From NCBI RefSeq assembly GCF_022539505.1, contig NC_061511.1, positions 33,676,620 to 33,740,619 on the forward strand: DNA of 64,000 bases. Reading direction: 5' to 3'. This document shows, piece by piece, positions 35,265-45,682 of this stretch. The stretch's first letter is position 1; every line of letters begins with the position of its first letter. Source of the DNA: Lolium rigidum (lineage: Eukaryota; Streptophyta; Magnoliopsida; Poales; Poaceae). Under the pieces are notes generated by a model. That model made no database searches. It was not told the origin of the DNA and saw only the letters and a list, made by a program, of their open reading frames with translations. A program made the translations under genes and the position numbers.

Positions 35265-36146
35265 GGATGGGGCATGGACATGATCGGCAAAATCCATCCT
35301 GCATCGAGCAAATGCCACGAGTGGATCTTGGCCATTACAGATTATTTCACTAAATGGGTGGAGGCCGTCCCTATGAAGTCAGTGGCATCGAAAGATGTCA
35401 TCAATTTTGTGAAGGAGCATGTCGTTCATAGATTTGGGGTTCCCCAGACTATCACGACCGATGGAGGTTCGGTCTTCGTCTCTCGCGAGTTTAGAGAGTT
35501 CTGCGAAGGCATGGGAATTAAGCTGATCCGATCGTCTCCATATTATGCTCAAGCAAATGGGCAGGCTGAAGCATCCAACAAGAGCCTTATCAAGCTGATT
35601 AAGAGGAAAATCGACGAGTATCCTAGACGTTGGCACGAGGTATTATCGGAGGCTTTGTGGGCTTATCGCATGTCATGTCATGGAGCAGTAAAAACTTCGC
35701 CATACCATCTGGTCTACGGACAAGAAGCCGTGTTACCCTGGGAGATCACGGCTGGGTCGAGACGTGTCACGTTTCAGAATGACTTAACAACTGAAGAATA
35801 TGCAGCCCTGATGAGTGATAGCGTTGAGGATCTGACGGAACTTAGACTTTGGTCACTTGAGAAAATTAAGGAGAACAAGGCCAAGGTGGCTCGTGCATAT
35901 AATAAGAAGGTGAAGCAAAACGAGTTCCACGTTGGTGATCTGGTATGGGAAGCTGTATTGCCGTTGGGGACTAAGGACAAGGCGTATGGTAAGTGGTCTC
36001 CAAATTGGCACGGGCCGTACAGGGTTGACCAAGTCCTAAAGGGCAATGCATACATGCTCGAGCAGTTGGATGGTGTGAAGTTCCCAGTGGCCGTCAATGG
36101 CCAGCATCTCAAGAAGTATTTCCCAAGTATGTGGGATGATGGGTAG
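35265..36146 (+). pseudogene. Element D integrase core and C-terminal domain
   Basis: Continues the RT frame directly after the TGA. The core triad is seen in AITDYFTKWVEA, TTDGGSVFVSREF (most relatives have TDNGS) and NGQAEASNKS. The C-terminal part has GDLVWEAVLP and WHGPYRVDQVL, the small beta module typical of Gypsy integrases. Ends at TAG 36144-36146. Without readthrough of the TGA, the core would be made apart from its zinc finger. Confidence 0.88.
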
Positions 36147-36659
36147 TAAAATATGGAGGCCGAGGCACGAAATCGGCCGGTTAAAAAAAAAACAAGACAA
36201 GTGTTTTTCATCAACTTGAGCAGTGGAATATGGGGGCCGATGTATGAAATCGGCCAATAAAAAGAAATATATGTGCAAAGCAAGAGCCGATGCATAGTCA
36301 TCGACTTAAGAATAAAACAGCCGATGCGCAGCCATCGACTCTAGAGCTACAAAATATTATGAGCAGGTATCAAGTTACAGTCTGAATTTGAGGAATGTCT
36401 GCTTGAATCTGTCTAATTAGGCCATTGATTTGGGCCGTACGGGCGTCTATGGTGGAAGACCGATACGTTGCTATCGGTTCTTGGTGCGTTGACCTACTTT
36501 GGCAATCGGAAGATTAGAATTGGACAATTGGAAAACCAAATTGGAGGAACATTCTTCATTGATTAATAGAAAGATCTTACAAGGAAGAGCCGATCGCTCT
36601 CGAAAGGATCATCCGATGCCTAATGCACTACCACTACTGGCCCTGCACTACTCCCTAAT
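36147..36659 (+). other. 3' untranslated region of D with paired GCCGAT/ATCGGC motifs
   Basis: Non-coding. Contains several GCCGAT...ATCGGC pairs, for example around 36236-36258, and single GCCGAT copies near 36284, 36312 and 36591. Both convergent genes (integrase and the antisense ORF) end at its borders. Confidence 0.7.
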
Positions 36660-37095
36660 CTAAGGGCCGTCGCTGCCCTCGTCGTCGCCGTCCTCGCTGC
36701 TATCGGCACTGTTGCCGGCGGCGTCCTCGTCACTGCTGATGAAGCCGCCTGCGGGGGATTCATCCTCCTCATCGTCGTCATCGTCGTTGTCATCCGACCC
36801 AGCGCGCAAGCGCTTGGCCGGTGGGTACTCCTCGGAGGAGGAGGAGGAGTCCTCCTCCGCTTCTTCTTCCTGTTCGTCGGAGGAGAGGTCCGCCTCCCAT
36901 GAGAAGAGGTCGTCGTCGCTTGCTGCCTCCAGCTCCCCGTCAACGAGGAACTGGAGGTCTTCTTCTCCGTCGGTGAGGGGCTCGTCGTCCTCTGACTCGA
37001 TGGAAGAGTCCCAATCCCTCGGGGGCGAGAGCCTCGTATATGGCCATCAGATTGACCTCCGGCTCTAGCTCGCTGGAGGAGGAGGAGCAAGACAT
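36660..37095 (-). pseudogene. Antisense acidic ORF of element D
   Basis: Minus-strand ORF from ATG 37095 to TAG 36660-36662, between integrase and the 3' LTR. The first about 22 codons (MSCSSSSSELEPEVNLMAIY) are one base out of phase with the rest, with the shift near 37025. The remainder is very acidic and Ser-rich: DSSIESEDDEPLTDGEEDL, then SSSSSEEYPPAKRLRAGSDD, then Asp/Ser runs to the end. Ancestral length would be about 144 residues. The PPAKRLR patch could be a nuclear signal. A TATA-like TTTATTTAA lies at 37172-37181, about 80 bp upstream. No homology to the antisense gene of A is visible, only the same position and orientation. Low-complexity composition makes chance harder to exclude than for A. 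Confidence 0.55.
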
Positions 37096-37377
37096 GGCTA
37101 CAGAGAAAGGGGGTTTTTTGCCGACGGCTAGTACGGAGCAAGGGGATGAAGAGGCGAACTGCTCGGCGCGGTTAAATAAAGGGATATGGGGGAGAGTTAA
37201 TGTTACAGCGGTTTCCGAGGAAGTGGTGCCAAAGAACTGTCAAATCGTGTAGAGAAGTTGAGAAGGCAAGGCATCATGATGAAGGATACTACGACGGTTC
37301 TGCTCTGCCACGACGTGACCCTACGAAGAAAAAATGAAGTGGTTTTGAAATTATCATTGCCAAAACCAGGGGGCATG
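37096..37377. other. Promoter side of the antisense ORF and polypurine tract of D
   Basis: Holds the TATA-like box of the antisense ORF and, at its right end, the purine-rich CCAGGGGGCATG just before the 3' LTR start TGTTACCACC. Nothing else recognised. Confidence 0.6.
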
Positions 37378-38516
37378 TGTTACCACCAGAATTTAACCAA
37401 GTCTGGAGATGGGCCGTGGTTAAATGGGCTTAGAGGATATGCACGGAAAATATTCCCGAACCGGCCTTGTACAAGCAGTTTGGGCAAGATTGCCCGTGTA
37501 TCTATAAATTATAGTAGGTTACGTGTCGGTTAGAATTAAGAGATAGAGTTTAGCTCGTACACGGTTGGGTTTATTCCCAAGTTAGAAAGTCTACGGACTA
37601 TAAATATGTATCTAGGGTTATTGAGAAAGGAGGATGATCACGTTCACAACAAATCAATCTAGGCGCATCGCCACCCCTTGTTTCGAGGGTTTCTCCCGGG
37701 TAAGCAACATGCTGCCTAGATCGCATCTTGCGATCTAGGCGATATCGCTTATTCGCCATTGGTGTTGTTCGTGCTGAAGCCTTTTTGATGGCGAGCAACA
37801 CCCTTATCTTAGGTGTTTTGGGGCTGACGTCGATGCTTTCACAATGTACTTGCTTAGCTACGCTGCCCCTCGATATCTAGCTGTCCTTACGCCTGTTAGG
37901 CGTAAGGGCAGCATCTTGCTTGTTCTCTATTTTGTAGATATAGTCCGTTATAGTCGTTCCTTGTTCTTCAAGGATTAGTTTGATATCTGCATGGTTAGGC
38001 CTTACAAACGGGTTGAACGATCCGGGAGTGCGTAAGGTGTGGTTTATTAAGCCCTAAAGGGATTGTTCCGGGAGTCAACTTCATGTTGGTTTTCCATCAT
38101 TACGTATCTGCTAGGCTCAATCACGAGTAGGATGTTCCGGTTATGCGGTGAAAACCCTAGACTGTCGTAGATTCGTTTAGCTTGATATTGATTAAGCATG
38201 ATCCCCATGTCATTATAAATCTAACGTGAACCATGGGGCAATCGGTTCTTTGAGCCGATCCACAGAACAACTTAAGAGCCGATCGGGGCTCGTATTTAAT
38301 GTTTACGTGTTTGCCATGCAGGAAACTAGTCGAAGCAATCCATCACCTTCCTGACCAGGTATAGGTCAGGTGGCACGCCCTCGTAAACACCAGGACGTGT
38401 GCCAGAAGGCATTGCGGGCCGTCGCCCGAGGGACCAGGGTCCACCGCAGTCCTGGGAGCCTCCCGGCTCTACGGTGTTGCCCGTCGCTGCTCGCCGGCGG
38501 GTTTCTGACAGCAACA
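37378..38516 (+). repeat. 3' LTR of element D
   Basis: 1139 bp, followed by target duplication GTTCC (38517-38521). Lacks about 30 bp present in the 5' LTR near 28960-28985. Confidence 0.92.
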
Positions 38517-38521
38517 GTTCC

Positions 38522-40205
38522 ACCTTTGGATGTACTTTCTCATCGATTCATCATGTTTTTGTCGACACGATCTCAACTCTTCTAGTGATGCCGGTTTTTT
38601 GCAGGTTGATCGGAAGTTCTTGACGAACACATCCTCAAAACTGTCCCAGCTGTCGATGGATCCCGGAGGAAGTTTCTTTATCCAGGATCTTGCGGCTCCG
38701 CTCAGGTGTATTTGAATACTCTGCATGGCTGTTTCCCTGGTGCCACCTATCAACTTCACCGTCTCTAGGTAATCGACTAACCAATCCTTAGGATTTTGCA
38801 GGCCATCGAATTTCTTGAAACTATCGGGTAACTTGAATCCTGACGGGACTCGAGTTTTTCGTACTTGTCTCGTAAAACACGGGAGTCCGCACATATCTTC
38901 TTCGGCAACTTCCGGTGAATGCCGATGTTCTCTCCTATCTTGTCGCGCTCTATCCACCCTGGCCTGAGTCGCTGTGTCTCTAACTCCAATTGCTCTCGGT
39001 GGATCTTGCACTACTGCGGTAGGTCGCGGACTATTTTGCCTTGCAGTTCCTTCGGGAGGTGTAGCTGCAAACGCTGCTCCCATGGCTCCACATCCTGCCA
39101 TGGCCATGTTATACAACGCTTCTCTTGGATCTCCGGGAGGTGGCCTGGACGCTAGGATGAAAGCTTGCGTTGCCATGTATCCTGCTTCCGGTGTTTTTGG
39201 AATAATATTCCCCCTCGTGTCGATTTACATGAAAGACATATCGAGGTTTTGAATTAAAGTTTCTCTTTCTGCTTCAGGTATATTTTGCAGTCGAGATCTT
39301 GCTCTCCTTCGAGCTTCTCTGTGGCTATCTCCCGAAGTTCTTGAATGTTGGCTTAGTTCGGCTCTTCGCCTGCTTGACGCGGAAGCTGCTTCCTGCCTCC
39401 TGTCCAACTCGATTTTCTGTTTCTCGAGCTCCCTTCTGGTACGTGCGAGCCTATATTGATACGCTTGTAACTCCTCAGGTGTCGCCGTAATGGTCATTGG
39501 TTCTGTACCATCGATAGCTCTTGCGACTCGATCCCACACTGCCTGCGGAAATCGTACCATCTCTCGTGTTCCTGGTCCGATATATTTTGTTCCCAAACCT
39601 CGCGTGAGATCTGCGGGATCGACATACGGATTTCCCGCATCGTCGAAAGCCTCTGACGTCGCTGGTTCTGTCTGGCTTGGTTCTCCGATTGCGTAGATTT
39701 GATGATATTTTGGATTCTGAACTTTGTCAGGTTTGGTGACACCATCATTGAGATTGGTGAAGACCTTGCCCACAATAGTGGATCTGTCGATGAAGGTGAA
39801 GCTGTCGACATCGCTCGAGTCATTGCTTATATCGGAGTCCGCAGATGACTCGAAAGACATGTCGCTGAAGATCTTGACGAGTTTTTCACTTGCCCTGGTG
39901 CTGATGAAGCGTGGCGATGAAATCTCTCCTTCGCTTGACTCTGTTGACGATGCTGAGTCCGAAATATCGGGATCGACCGCCGATAATCCCAACGAGATCA
40001 TAATTTCGAGACGATATGATCCTTCCTTCTCGACGCGGAAGTGGAACTCTCCAAACGTCATCTCCATGGGCTCCTCCAGATACGCATATGCATCCAAACG
40101 GGAGGGCGGGTGAGGAACAAAATCAACGAGACCAGTTTCGATCTGTTTACCTCTGTCCATGATGTTGCTTGCTACCGATGAAGTCGACGATCTTGAACGT
40201 GCCAT
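38522..40205 (-). pseudogene. Element A gag, N-terminal part
   Basis: Starts at ATG 40205, shortly inside the PBS. The first 320 or so residues are acidic and Ser-rich with a long charged coiled region (RLARTRRELEKQKIELDRR). A TAA at 39225-39227 then breaks the frame. After it, the same phase continues through an Ala/Gly-rich segment into the retrotransposon gag domain (SGFKLPDSFKKFDGLQNP to MRKYIQRW), where element D interrupts it; the frame resumes at 28241. Role by family: capsid assembly. Confidence 0.85.
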
Positions 40206-40232
40206 CGAGATCAGCTCCTTGTCGCCTCTAGA

Positions 40233-40249
40233 TCCCACAGACGGCGCCA
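40233..40249 (-). other. Primer binding site of element A
   Basis: The minus strand reads TGGCGCCGTCTGTGGGA two nt inside the 5' LTR. The first nine bases fit the tRNA-Asp 3' end, the rest do not; the exact primer is uncertain. Confidence 0.75.
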
Positions 40250-40251
40250 AT

Positions 40252-40638
40252 TGACAAGGTATTAACTTGTCAATGCCTACGGATTGTAGACTAGAGTTTC
40301 GTTGGATGTAGAGGGCAAGTAGATCTCGAAGGTTTCAGCCGAAAAGTACTCAACGAATATGAAACTAGGGTTGTGTTGACAGTAAATTCGATCCTTTCTT
40401 TGTCCCTCGACTCCCCCTTATATAAGAGGTGGAGCCGAGGGTTTCGTAATACACAAGTTTACAGAGTCCGGGAGGGTTTCTGACCCGTCCCGCAAGATTA
40501 CACGTAATGTTTCCTATTACAACTCTAGCTTTCCTTAATAGTATCTTGGGCTTCCGAATCTTCTTGCTCTTCGGGTTATGGGCCTTCAGTAAACCCCGGG
40601 TACCATCTTCGGCAGGCCCATTGGGGATGCCTATGTCA
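40252..40638 (-). repeat. 5' LTR of element A
   Basis: 387 bp with ends TGACAAGGT and TATGTCA on the plus strand. Holds the palindromic TATA region CTTATATAAG at 40427-40436. Closely matches 55932-56315. To its right the CACTA reading frame begins at once. Confidence 0.9.
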
Positions 40639-42371
40639 CTAGGGGCTACCCAGCCTGGAAGCCTGATGTTCTTCTTTTCCCAGAGAATGATTTCTCCCAG
40701 CACCTCTCTGAGTGTAACCCCCCCATCACCTCCAGGGAACTGGAGCTCCAATGTCTCCCACGACGGTACAACTGAATCCACCCCGACACGAGCATAGCCA
40801 GCTGGAATCTCATTGCCATGCCATGTTGCCGGCTCACCTTCAGGTCCAAATGCAGGTAAGACATAGCCGACCGCCACCTTAACAGACATGTTCGTGAACA
40901 CCTCATGGAGATCACAATGTGTTTGCTCCTTGATTCCATCCACGGGGTCGCCAGGACCGCCATCTATCATCCGTGTAGGAGGGGCCTCCGAGTCGGCCAC
41001 GCTGCTGTCTCGTCGCCGAGATATGCCGGCGGTATTATCCGGCTGGCCCCGTCCTTTTAGTTCATTTATCTCCCGCTGCTGCTCGCTGAATCTCCCGCTG
41101 CTGCTGGTCAAGTCGGTGTTGGAACTCGGCCATCCGGTCATTCTGCACCTCCAGCTCGCATTGTTTAGCTCTCGCTCGGCTTCTATAAGTCTCCGCGTCG
41201 GCCGGAAACCCAAGCGACCATGGAACACTAGGGCCGAAGCCTCTTGTTCGTCCTCCCTTCTCAGGATTACCGAGGACAAGCGTCAGCAAGTCTTTCTCTC
41301 TATCGGGAGAAAACTTTAGTTTTCCCGCCTTTATATCTGTCCTCACGGCAATCCATTTTTCCCTGGGTACCCTAAACCTGCTGTCACTTTCAACAATGTT
41401 CCCTGTCTTCATGTCATACTCACAGCCATGCGCGAGGAACCAATTTTGAGCCCTAATGTCCCATCCTTCTCGCGTGGGTTCTGGAGTGATCCAATTCCGC
41501 TCCATCTCAGCCTCTTGTGCATCCCACTTAGGCATGGCTACTTCGTAGCCCCCTCGCCCCGTATGATGGTGATATTTCTTTTCGCTTGCATTCTTCTGGT
41601 TTTTCTTGGACAGGTTCACAGCCTCCTCTGATTCTTTGTACTTCACAAATTCTTCCCAATTATGCTCATGCTTCGCTAGATAGTTCTCGAATACTGGAGG
41701 CTTCTTATCGGCCTTATAAGTTGCCCATAACCGGTTCTTATACGCCCAGAAAAGTTCCCCCATCTTCTTAAGACACTAGCGCCCTCTGCTTAGCATTCTC
41801 AGACTCCGATCCCAAATCTGGCAAAGTGAAATGTGCCATGAGGTCGTCAAAAAGTGTGTCTTTGTACCTATCGGCAACCTGATTTTTGGACACCTTCTTG
41901 GTCTTGTTCCATTCTCTAATAGTGATCGGGAGAGAATCCCTAACCAGAACTCCGCACTAATTTTTAAATTTCGTTCTGACAGCTAGGGGTGCCATAGGTT
42001 GGCCTTCCGGTGATATAGCTTCAATTGTGAAGTGGTCTTTTTTGGTCAACTTCTTTGCCGGGCCTCGTTTGTCCAACTTATCTTCGGAAGCCTAAGAGAA
42101 TAAAAATTAATTAATTTATATACATATGTACATATAGAATTCCATTAATGCCTCTATACTAATCGTATACCTCGTCATCACCGGAGCCGTCGGCTTCTCC
42201 ATCACCGGAGCCGCCGGCTTCTCCATCACCGGAGCCGTCGGCTTCTCCATCACCGGAGCCGCCGGCTTCTCCATCACCGGAGTCGCGGTCTTCTCGGTCG
42301 GCTTCTGTACCATCGCGGATTATGTTCGCGAAAATGTCTTCCTGTTCCAAGTCCCGTTCGAATGGATCCAT
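40639..42371 (-). pseudogene. CACTA-associated plant transposase-like protein, broken
   Basis: Start at ATG 42371; first exon 42371-42171 has a four-fold 24-bp repeat giving (GDGEAGGS/GDGEADGS). Splice sites GAG|GTATAC and CTTAG|G then join it to an exon from 42091. The body matches the Ptta/En/Spm-type protein (recalled as Transposase_24), with REWNKTKKVSKNQVADRYKD, FWAYKNRLWATYKADKKP and a WDIRAQNWFLAHG block. A second conserved region follows (CDLHEVFTNMSVKVAVGYVLP to LQFPGGDGGVTL), like the DUF8039-type region of such proteins. Lesions: TAG near 41958 in place of a probable CAG, a frameshift near 41775, and a second near 41090 in a short CAGCAGCGGGAGA duplication. The 3' end is missing at the A junction. 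No DDE transposase core is present in this fragment. Confidence 0.75.
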
Positions 42372-42455
42372 TGTTTCTGCAAAAAAATTAAATCGATAAG
42401 TACATGTTCTAACCCTAACCCTAATCAAACACTAACCAAACCCTAACCCTAATCA

Positions 42456-42654
42456 CGTGTTTGCGAGAGGGAGAGGGTCTCGGCGACGCGTGTTTGCGAG
42501 AGGGAGAGGGGTGTCGGCGCGTGTTTGCGAGAGGGAGAGGGCGCGTGTTTGCGAGAGGGAGAGGGTCTCGGCGACGCGTGATTGCGAGAGGGAGAGGGGT
42601 GTCGGCGCGTGTTTGCGAGAGGGAGAGGGCGCGTGTTTGCGAGAGGGAGAGGGG
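42456..42654. repeat. 88-bp higher-order tandem repeat upstream of the CACTA gene
   Basis: Three subunits of 33, 31 and 24 bp, all starting CGTGTTTGCGAGAGGGAGAG, occur in the order A-B-C twice (42456-42543, 42544-42631) plus a partial A that ends at the LTR. Telomere-like CCCTAA copies lie just left (42411-42450). Confidence 0.85.
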
Positions 42655-44089
42655 TGATACGTCTCCGACGTATCGATAATTTCTTATGTTCTATGCCATA
42701 TTATTGATGATACCTACATGTTTTATGCACACTTTATGTCATATTCGTGCATTTTCTGGAACTAACCTATTAACAAGATGCCGAAGTGCCAGTTCTTGTT
42801 TTCTGCTGTTTTTGGTTTCAGAAATCCTAGTAACGAAATATTCTCGGAATTGGACGAAACGAAGACCCAGGGGCCTATTTTGCCACGAACCTTCTAGAAG
42901 ACCGAAGAGCATACGAAGTGGGGCCACGAGGTGGCCAAACCACAAGGCGGCGCGGCCAAGGGGGGGCCCGCCGCCACGTTGTGTGGGCCCCTCGTCGGCC
43001 CCCGACTCTGCCCTTCCGCCTACTTAAAGCCTCCGTCGTGAAACCCCGATGCGAAAAACCACGATACGGAAAACCTTCCGGAGACGCCGCCGCCGCCAAT
43101 CCCATCTCGGGGGATTCGGAGATCTCCTCCGGCACCCTGCCGGAGAGGGGATTCATCTCCGGAGGACTCTACACCGCCATGGTCGCCTCCGGAGTGATGA
43201 GTGAGTAGTTCACCCCTGGACTATGGGTCCATAGCAGTAGCTAGATGGTTGTCTTCTCCTCATTGTGCTTCATTGTTGGATCTTGTGAGCTGCCTAACAT
43301 GATCAAGATCATCTATCTGTAATACTCTATGTTGTGTTTGTCGGGATCCGATGGATAGAGAATACCATGTTATGTTAATTATCAAGTTATTACATATGTC
43401 TTGTTTATGATCTTGCATGCTCTCCGTTATTAGTAGAGGCTCTGGCCAAGTTTTTGCTCTTAACTCCAAGAGGGAGTATATGCTCGATAGTGGGTTCATG
43501 CCTGCATTGACACCAGGACGAGTGACGAAAGTTCTAAGGTTGTGTTGTCTTGTTGCCACTAGGGATAAACCATTGATGCTATGTCCGAGGATGTAGTTAT
43601 TGATTACATTACGCACCATACTTAATGCAATTGTACTGTTGTTAGCAACTTAATGCGGAAGGGGTTCGGACGATAACTCGAAGGTGGACTTTTTAGGCAT
43701 AGATGCGGTTGGATGGCGGTCTATGTACTTTGTCGTAATGCCCAATTAAATCTCACTATACTTATCATGACATGTATGTGCATTGTTATGCCCTCTCTAT
43801 TTGTCAATTGCCCGACTGTAATTTGTTCACCCAACATGCATTTATCTTATGGGAGAGACACCTCTAGTGAACTGTGGACCCCGTCCATTCTTTAATCTTG
43901 AAATACAAATCTGTTGCAATACTTGTTTTACTATTTTTTCGCAAACAATCATCTTCCACACAATTCGGTTAATCCTTTGTTACAGCAAGCCGGTGAGATT
44001 GACAACCTCACTGTTTCGTTGGGGCAAAGTACTTTGGTTGTGTTGTGCAGGTTCCACGTTGGCGCCGGAATCCCTGGTGTTGCGCCGCA
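42655..44089 (+). repeat. Plus-oriented LTR of the B/E family, lacking its last part
   Basis: Begins TGATACGTCTCC at 42655 and matches the reverse complement of 44090-45682 closely. It stops after TGCGCCGCA at 44089, about 155 bp before its expected end, where the opposite-oriented LTR starts. It may be a solo LTR or the 5' LTR of an element whose remainder lies beyond the gap. Confidence 0.88.
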
Positions 44090-45682
44090 TGATGGCGTGT
44101 ATTTCACACGTTCGTTGGGAACCCCAAGAGGAAGGTATGATGCGCACAGCAGCAAGTTTTCCCTCAGAAAGAAACCAAGGTTTATCGAACCAGGAGGAGC
44201 CAAGAAGCACGTTGAAGGTTGATGGCGACGGGATGTAGTGCGGCGCAACACCAGGGATTCCGGCGCCAACGTGGAACCTGCACAACACAACCAAAGTACT
44301 TTGCCCCAACGAAACAGTGAGGTTGTCAATCTCACCGGCTTGCTGTAACAAAGGATTAACCGTATTGGGTGGAAGATGATTGTTTGCAAGAAAACAGTAA
44401 AGAACAAGTATTGCAGCAGATTTGTATTTCAAGTATTAAAGAATGGACCGGGGTCCACGAGTTCACTAGAGGTGTCTCTCCCATAAGATAAAAGCATGTT
44501 GGGTGAACAAATTACAGTCGGGCAATTGACAAATAGAGAGGGCATAACAATGCACATACATGTCATGATAAGTATAGTGAGATTTAATTGGGCATTACGA
44601 CAAAGTACATAGACCGCCATCGAACTGCATCTATGCCTAAAAAGTCCACCTTCAGGTTATCGTCCGAACCCCCTCCAGTATTAAGTTGCAAAGCAACGGA
44701 CAATTGCATTAAGTATGGTGCGTAATGTAATCAACAACTACATCCTCGGACATAGCGCCAATGTTTTATCCCTAGTGGCAACAGACACAACACAACCTTA
44801 GAACTTTCTCGTCATTGTCCTGGTGTCAATGCGGGCATGAACCCACTATCGAGCATAAATACTCCCTCTTGGAGTTAAGAGCAAAAACTTGGCCGAGCCT
44901 CTACTAATAACGGAGAGCATGCAAGATCATAAACAAGACATATGTAATAACTTGATAATTAACATAACATGGTATTCTCTATCCATCGGATCCCGACAAA
45001 CACAACATAGAGTATTACGGATAGATGATCTTGATCATGTTAGGCAGCTCACAAGATCCAACAATGAAGCACAATGAGGAGAAGACAACCATCTAGCTAC
45101 TGCTATGGACCCATAGTCCAGGGGTGAACTACTCACTCATCACTCCGGAGGCGACCATGGCGGTGTAGAGTCCTCCGGGAGATGAATCCCCTCTCCGGCG
45201 AGGTGCCGGAGGAGATCTCCGGAATCCCCCGAGATGGGATTGGCGGCGGCGGCGTCTCGGAAGGTTTTCCGTATCGTGGTTTTTCGCATCGGGGTTTCGC
45301 GACGGAGGCTTTAAGTAGGCGGAAGGGCGAGTCGAGGGCTAGACGAGGGGGCCACACCATAGGCGGCGCGGGCCCCCTTGGCCGCGCCGCCTTGTGGTGT
45401 CGCCACCTCGTGGCCCCACTTCGTATGTTCTTCGGTCTTCCGGAAGCTCCGTGGAAAAATAGGCCCTCGGGTCTTCGTTTCGTCCAATTCCGAGAATATT
45501 TCGTTACTAGGATTTCTGAAACCAAAAACAGCAGAAAACAGGAACTGGCACTTCGGCATCTTGTTAATAGGTTAGTTCCAGAAAATGCACGAATACGACA
45601 TAAAGTGTGCATAAAACATGTAGGTATCATCAATAATATGGCATAGAACATAAGAAATTATCGATACGTCGGAGACGTATCA
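44090..45682 (-). repeat. 3' LTR of element E
   Basis: 1593 bp, begins TGATGGCGTG and ends GACGTATCA on the plus strand. Same family as 1095-2694 and 6204-7800 but clearly diverged from them. Confidence 0.92.

Larger units (their letters stand above)
28242..38516 (+). mobile_element. Element D: complete Ty3/Gypsy (Tat-type) LTR retrotransposon inserted in gag of A
   Basis: LTRs at 28242-29405 and 37378-38516, with target duplication GTTCC at 28237-28241 and 38517-38521. LTR ends are TGTTACCACC and CAGCAACA. Order: PBS-like site, gag, protease, RT, two RNase H-like regions, integrase, then an antisense acidic ORF and PPT. The extra RNase H places it with Tat-type elements. Gag-pol has three frameshifts and one stop, so it is no longer autonomous. 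The LTRs differ by substitutions and by a deletion of about 30 bp in the 3' copy, more than in C. Confidence 0.93.
1..40638 (-). mobile_element. Element A: Ty3/Gypsy (Tat-type) LTR retrotransposon, 3' part outside window, split by three insertions
   Basis: Minus-strand element with its 5' LTR at 40252-40638 and its 3' LTR beyond base 1. Its own DNA is 1-1094, 7806-12570, 25482-28241 and 38522-40638. The rest belongs to elements B, C and D, each flanked by exact 5-bp duplications (GCTGC, ATAGA, GTTCC). In coding order it has PBS, gag, protease, RT, RNase H and integrase, then an antisense spliced gene. The extra RNase H with DGS, NNEAEYEA, GDSQLV and NDEAD motifs, together with an antisense ORF between pol and the 3' LTR, fits the Tat lineage. 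That lineage call rests on known family features and is not a tree. Element F (55932 onward) is a second copy of the family. Gag-pol carries stops and a frameshift, so this copy should not be autonomous. Confidence 0.85.
40639..42654 (-). mobile_element. CACTA (En/Spm-type) transposon fragment, cut by element A and by an LTR
   Basis: Identified by the protein (next entry) and by subterminal-style tandem repeats upstream of it. The left end is lost where element A inserted, the right end where the LTR at 42655 begins. No CACTA terminal repeat is visible in the window. Confidence 0.7.

Noticed and set aside
36712..37068. Plus-strand Ser-rich ORF opposite the acidic ORF of D
   Set aside because: It is the complement of the Asp/Glu/Ser repeat; the minus frame has start, TATA-like box and position consistent with an antisense gene.
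42404..42450. CCCTAA repeats resembling plant telomere sequence
   Set aside because: Only a few copies, interrupted, in the upstream region of a CACTA gene; no sign of a telomere.
42456..42679. Arg/Glu-rich ORFs over the 88-bp repeat
   Set aside because: Produced by the tandem repeat in more than one frame; no domain or gene context.
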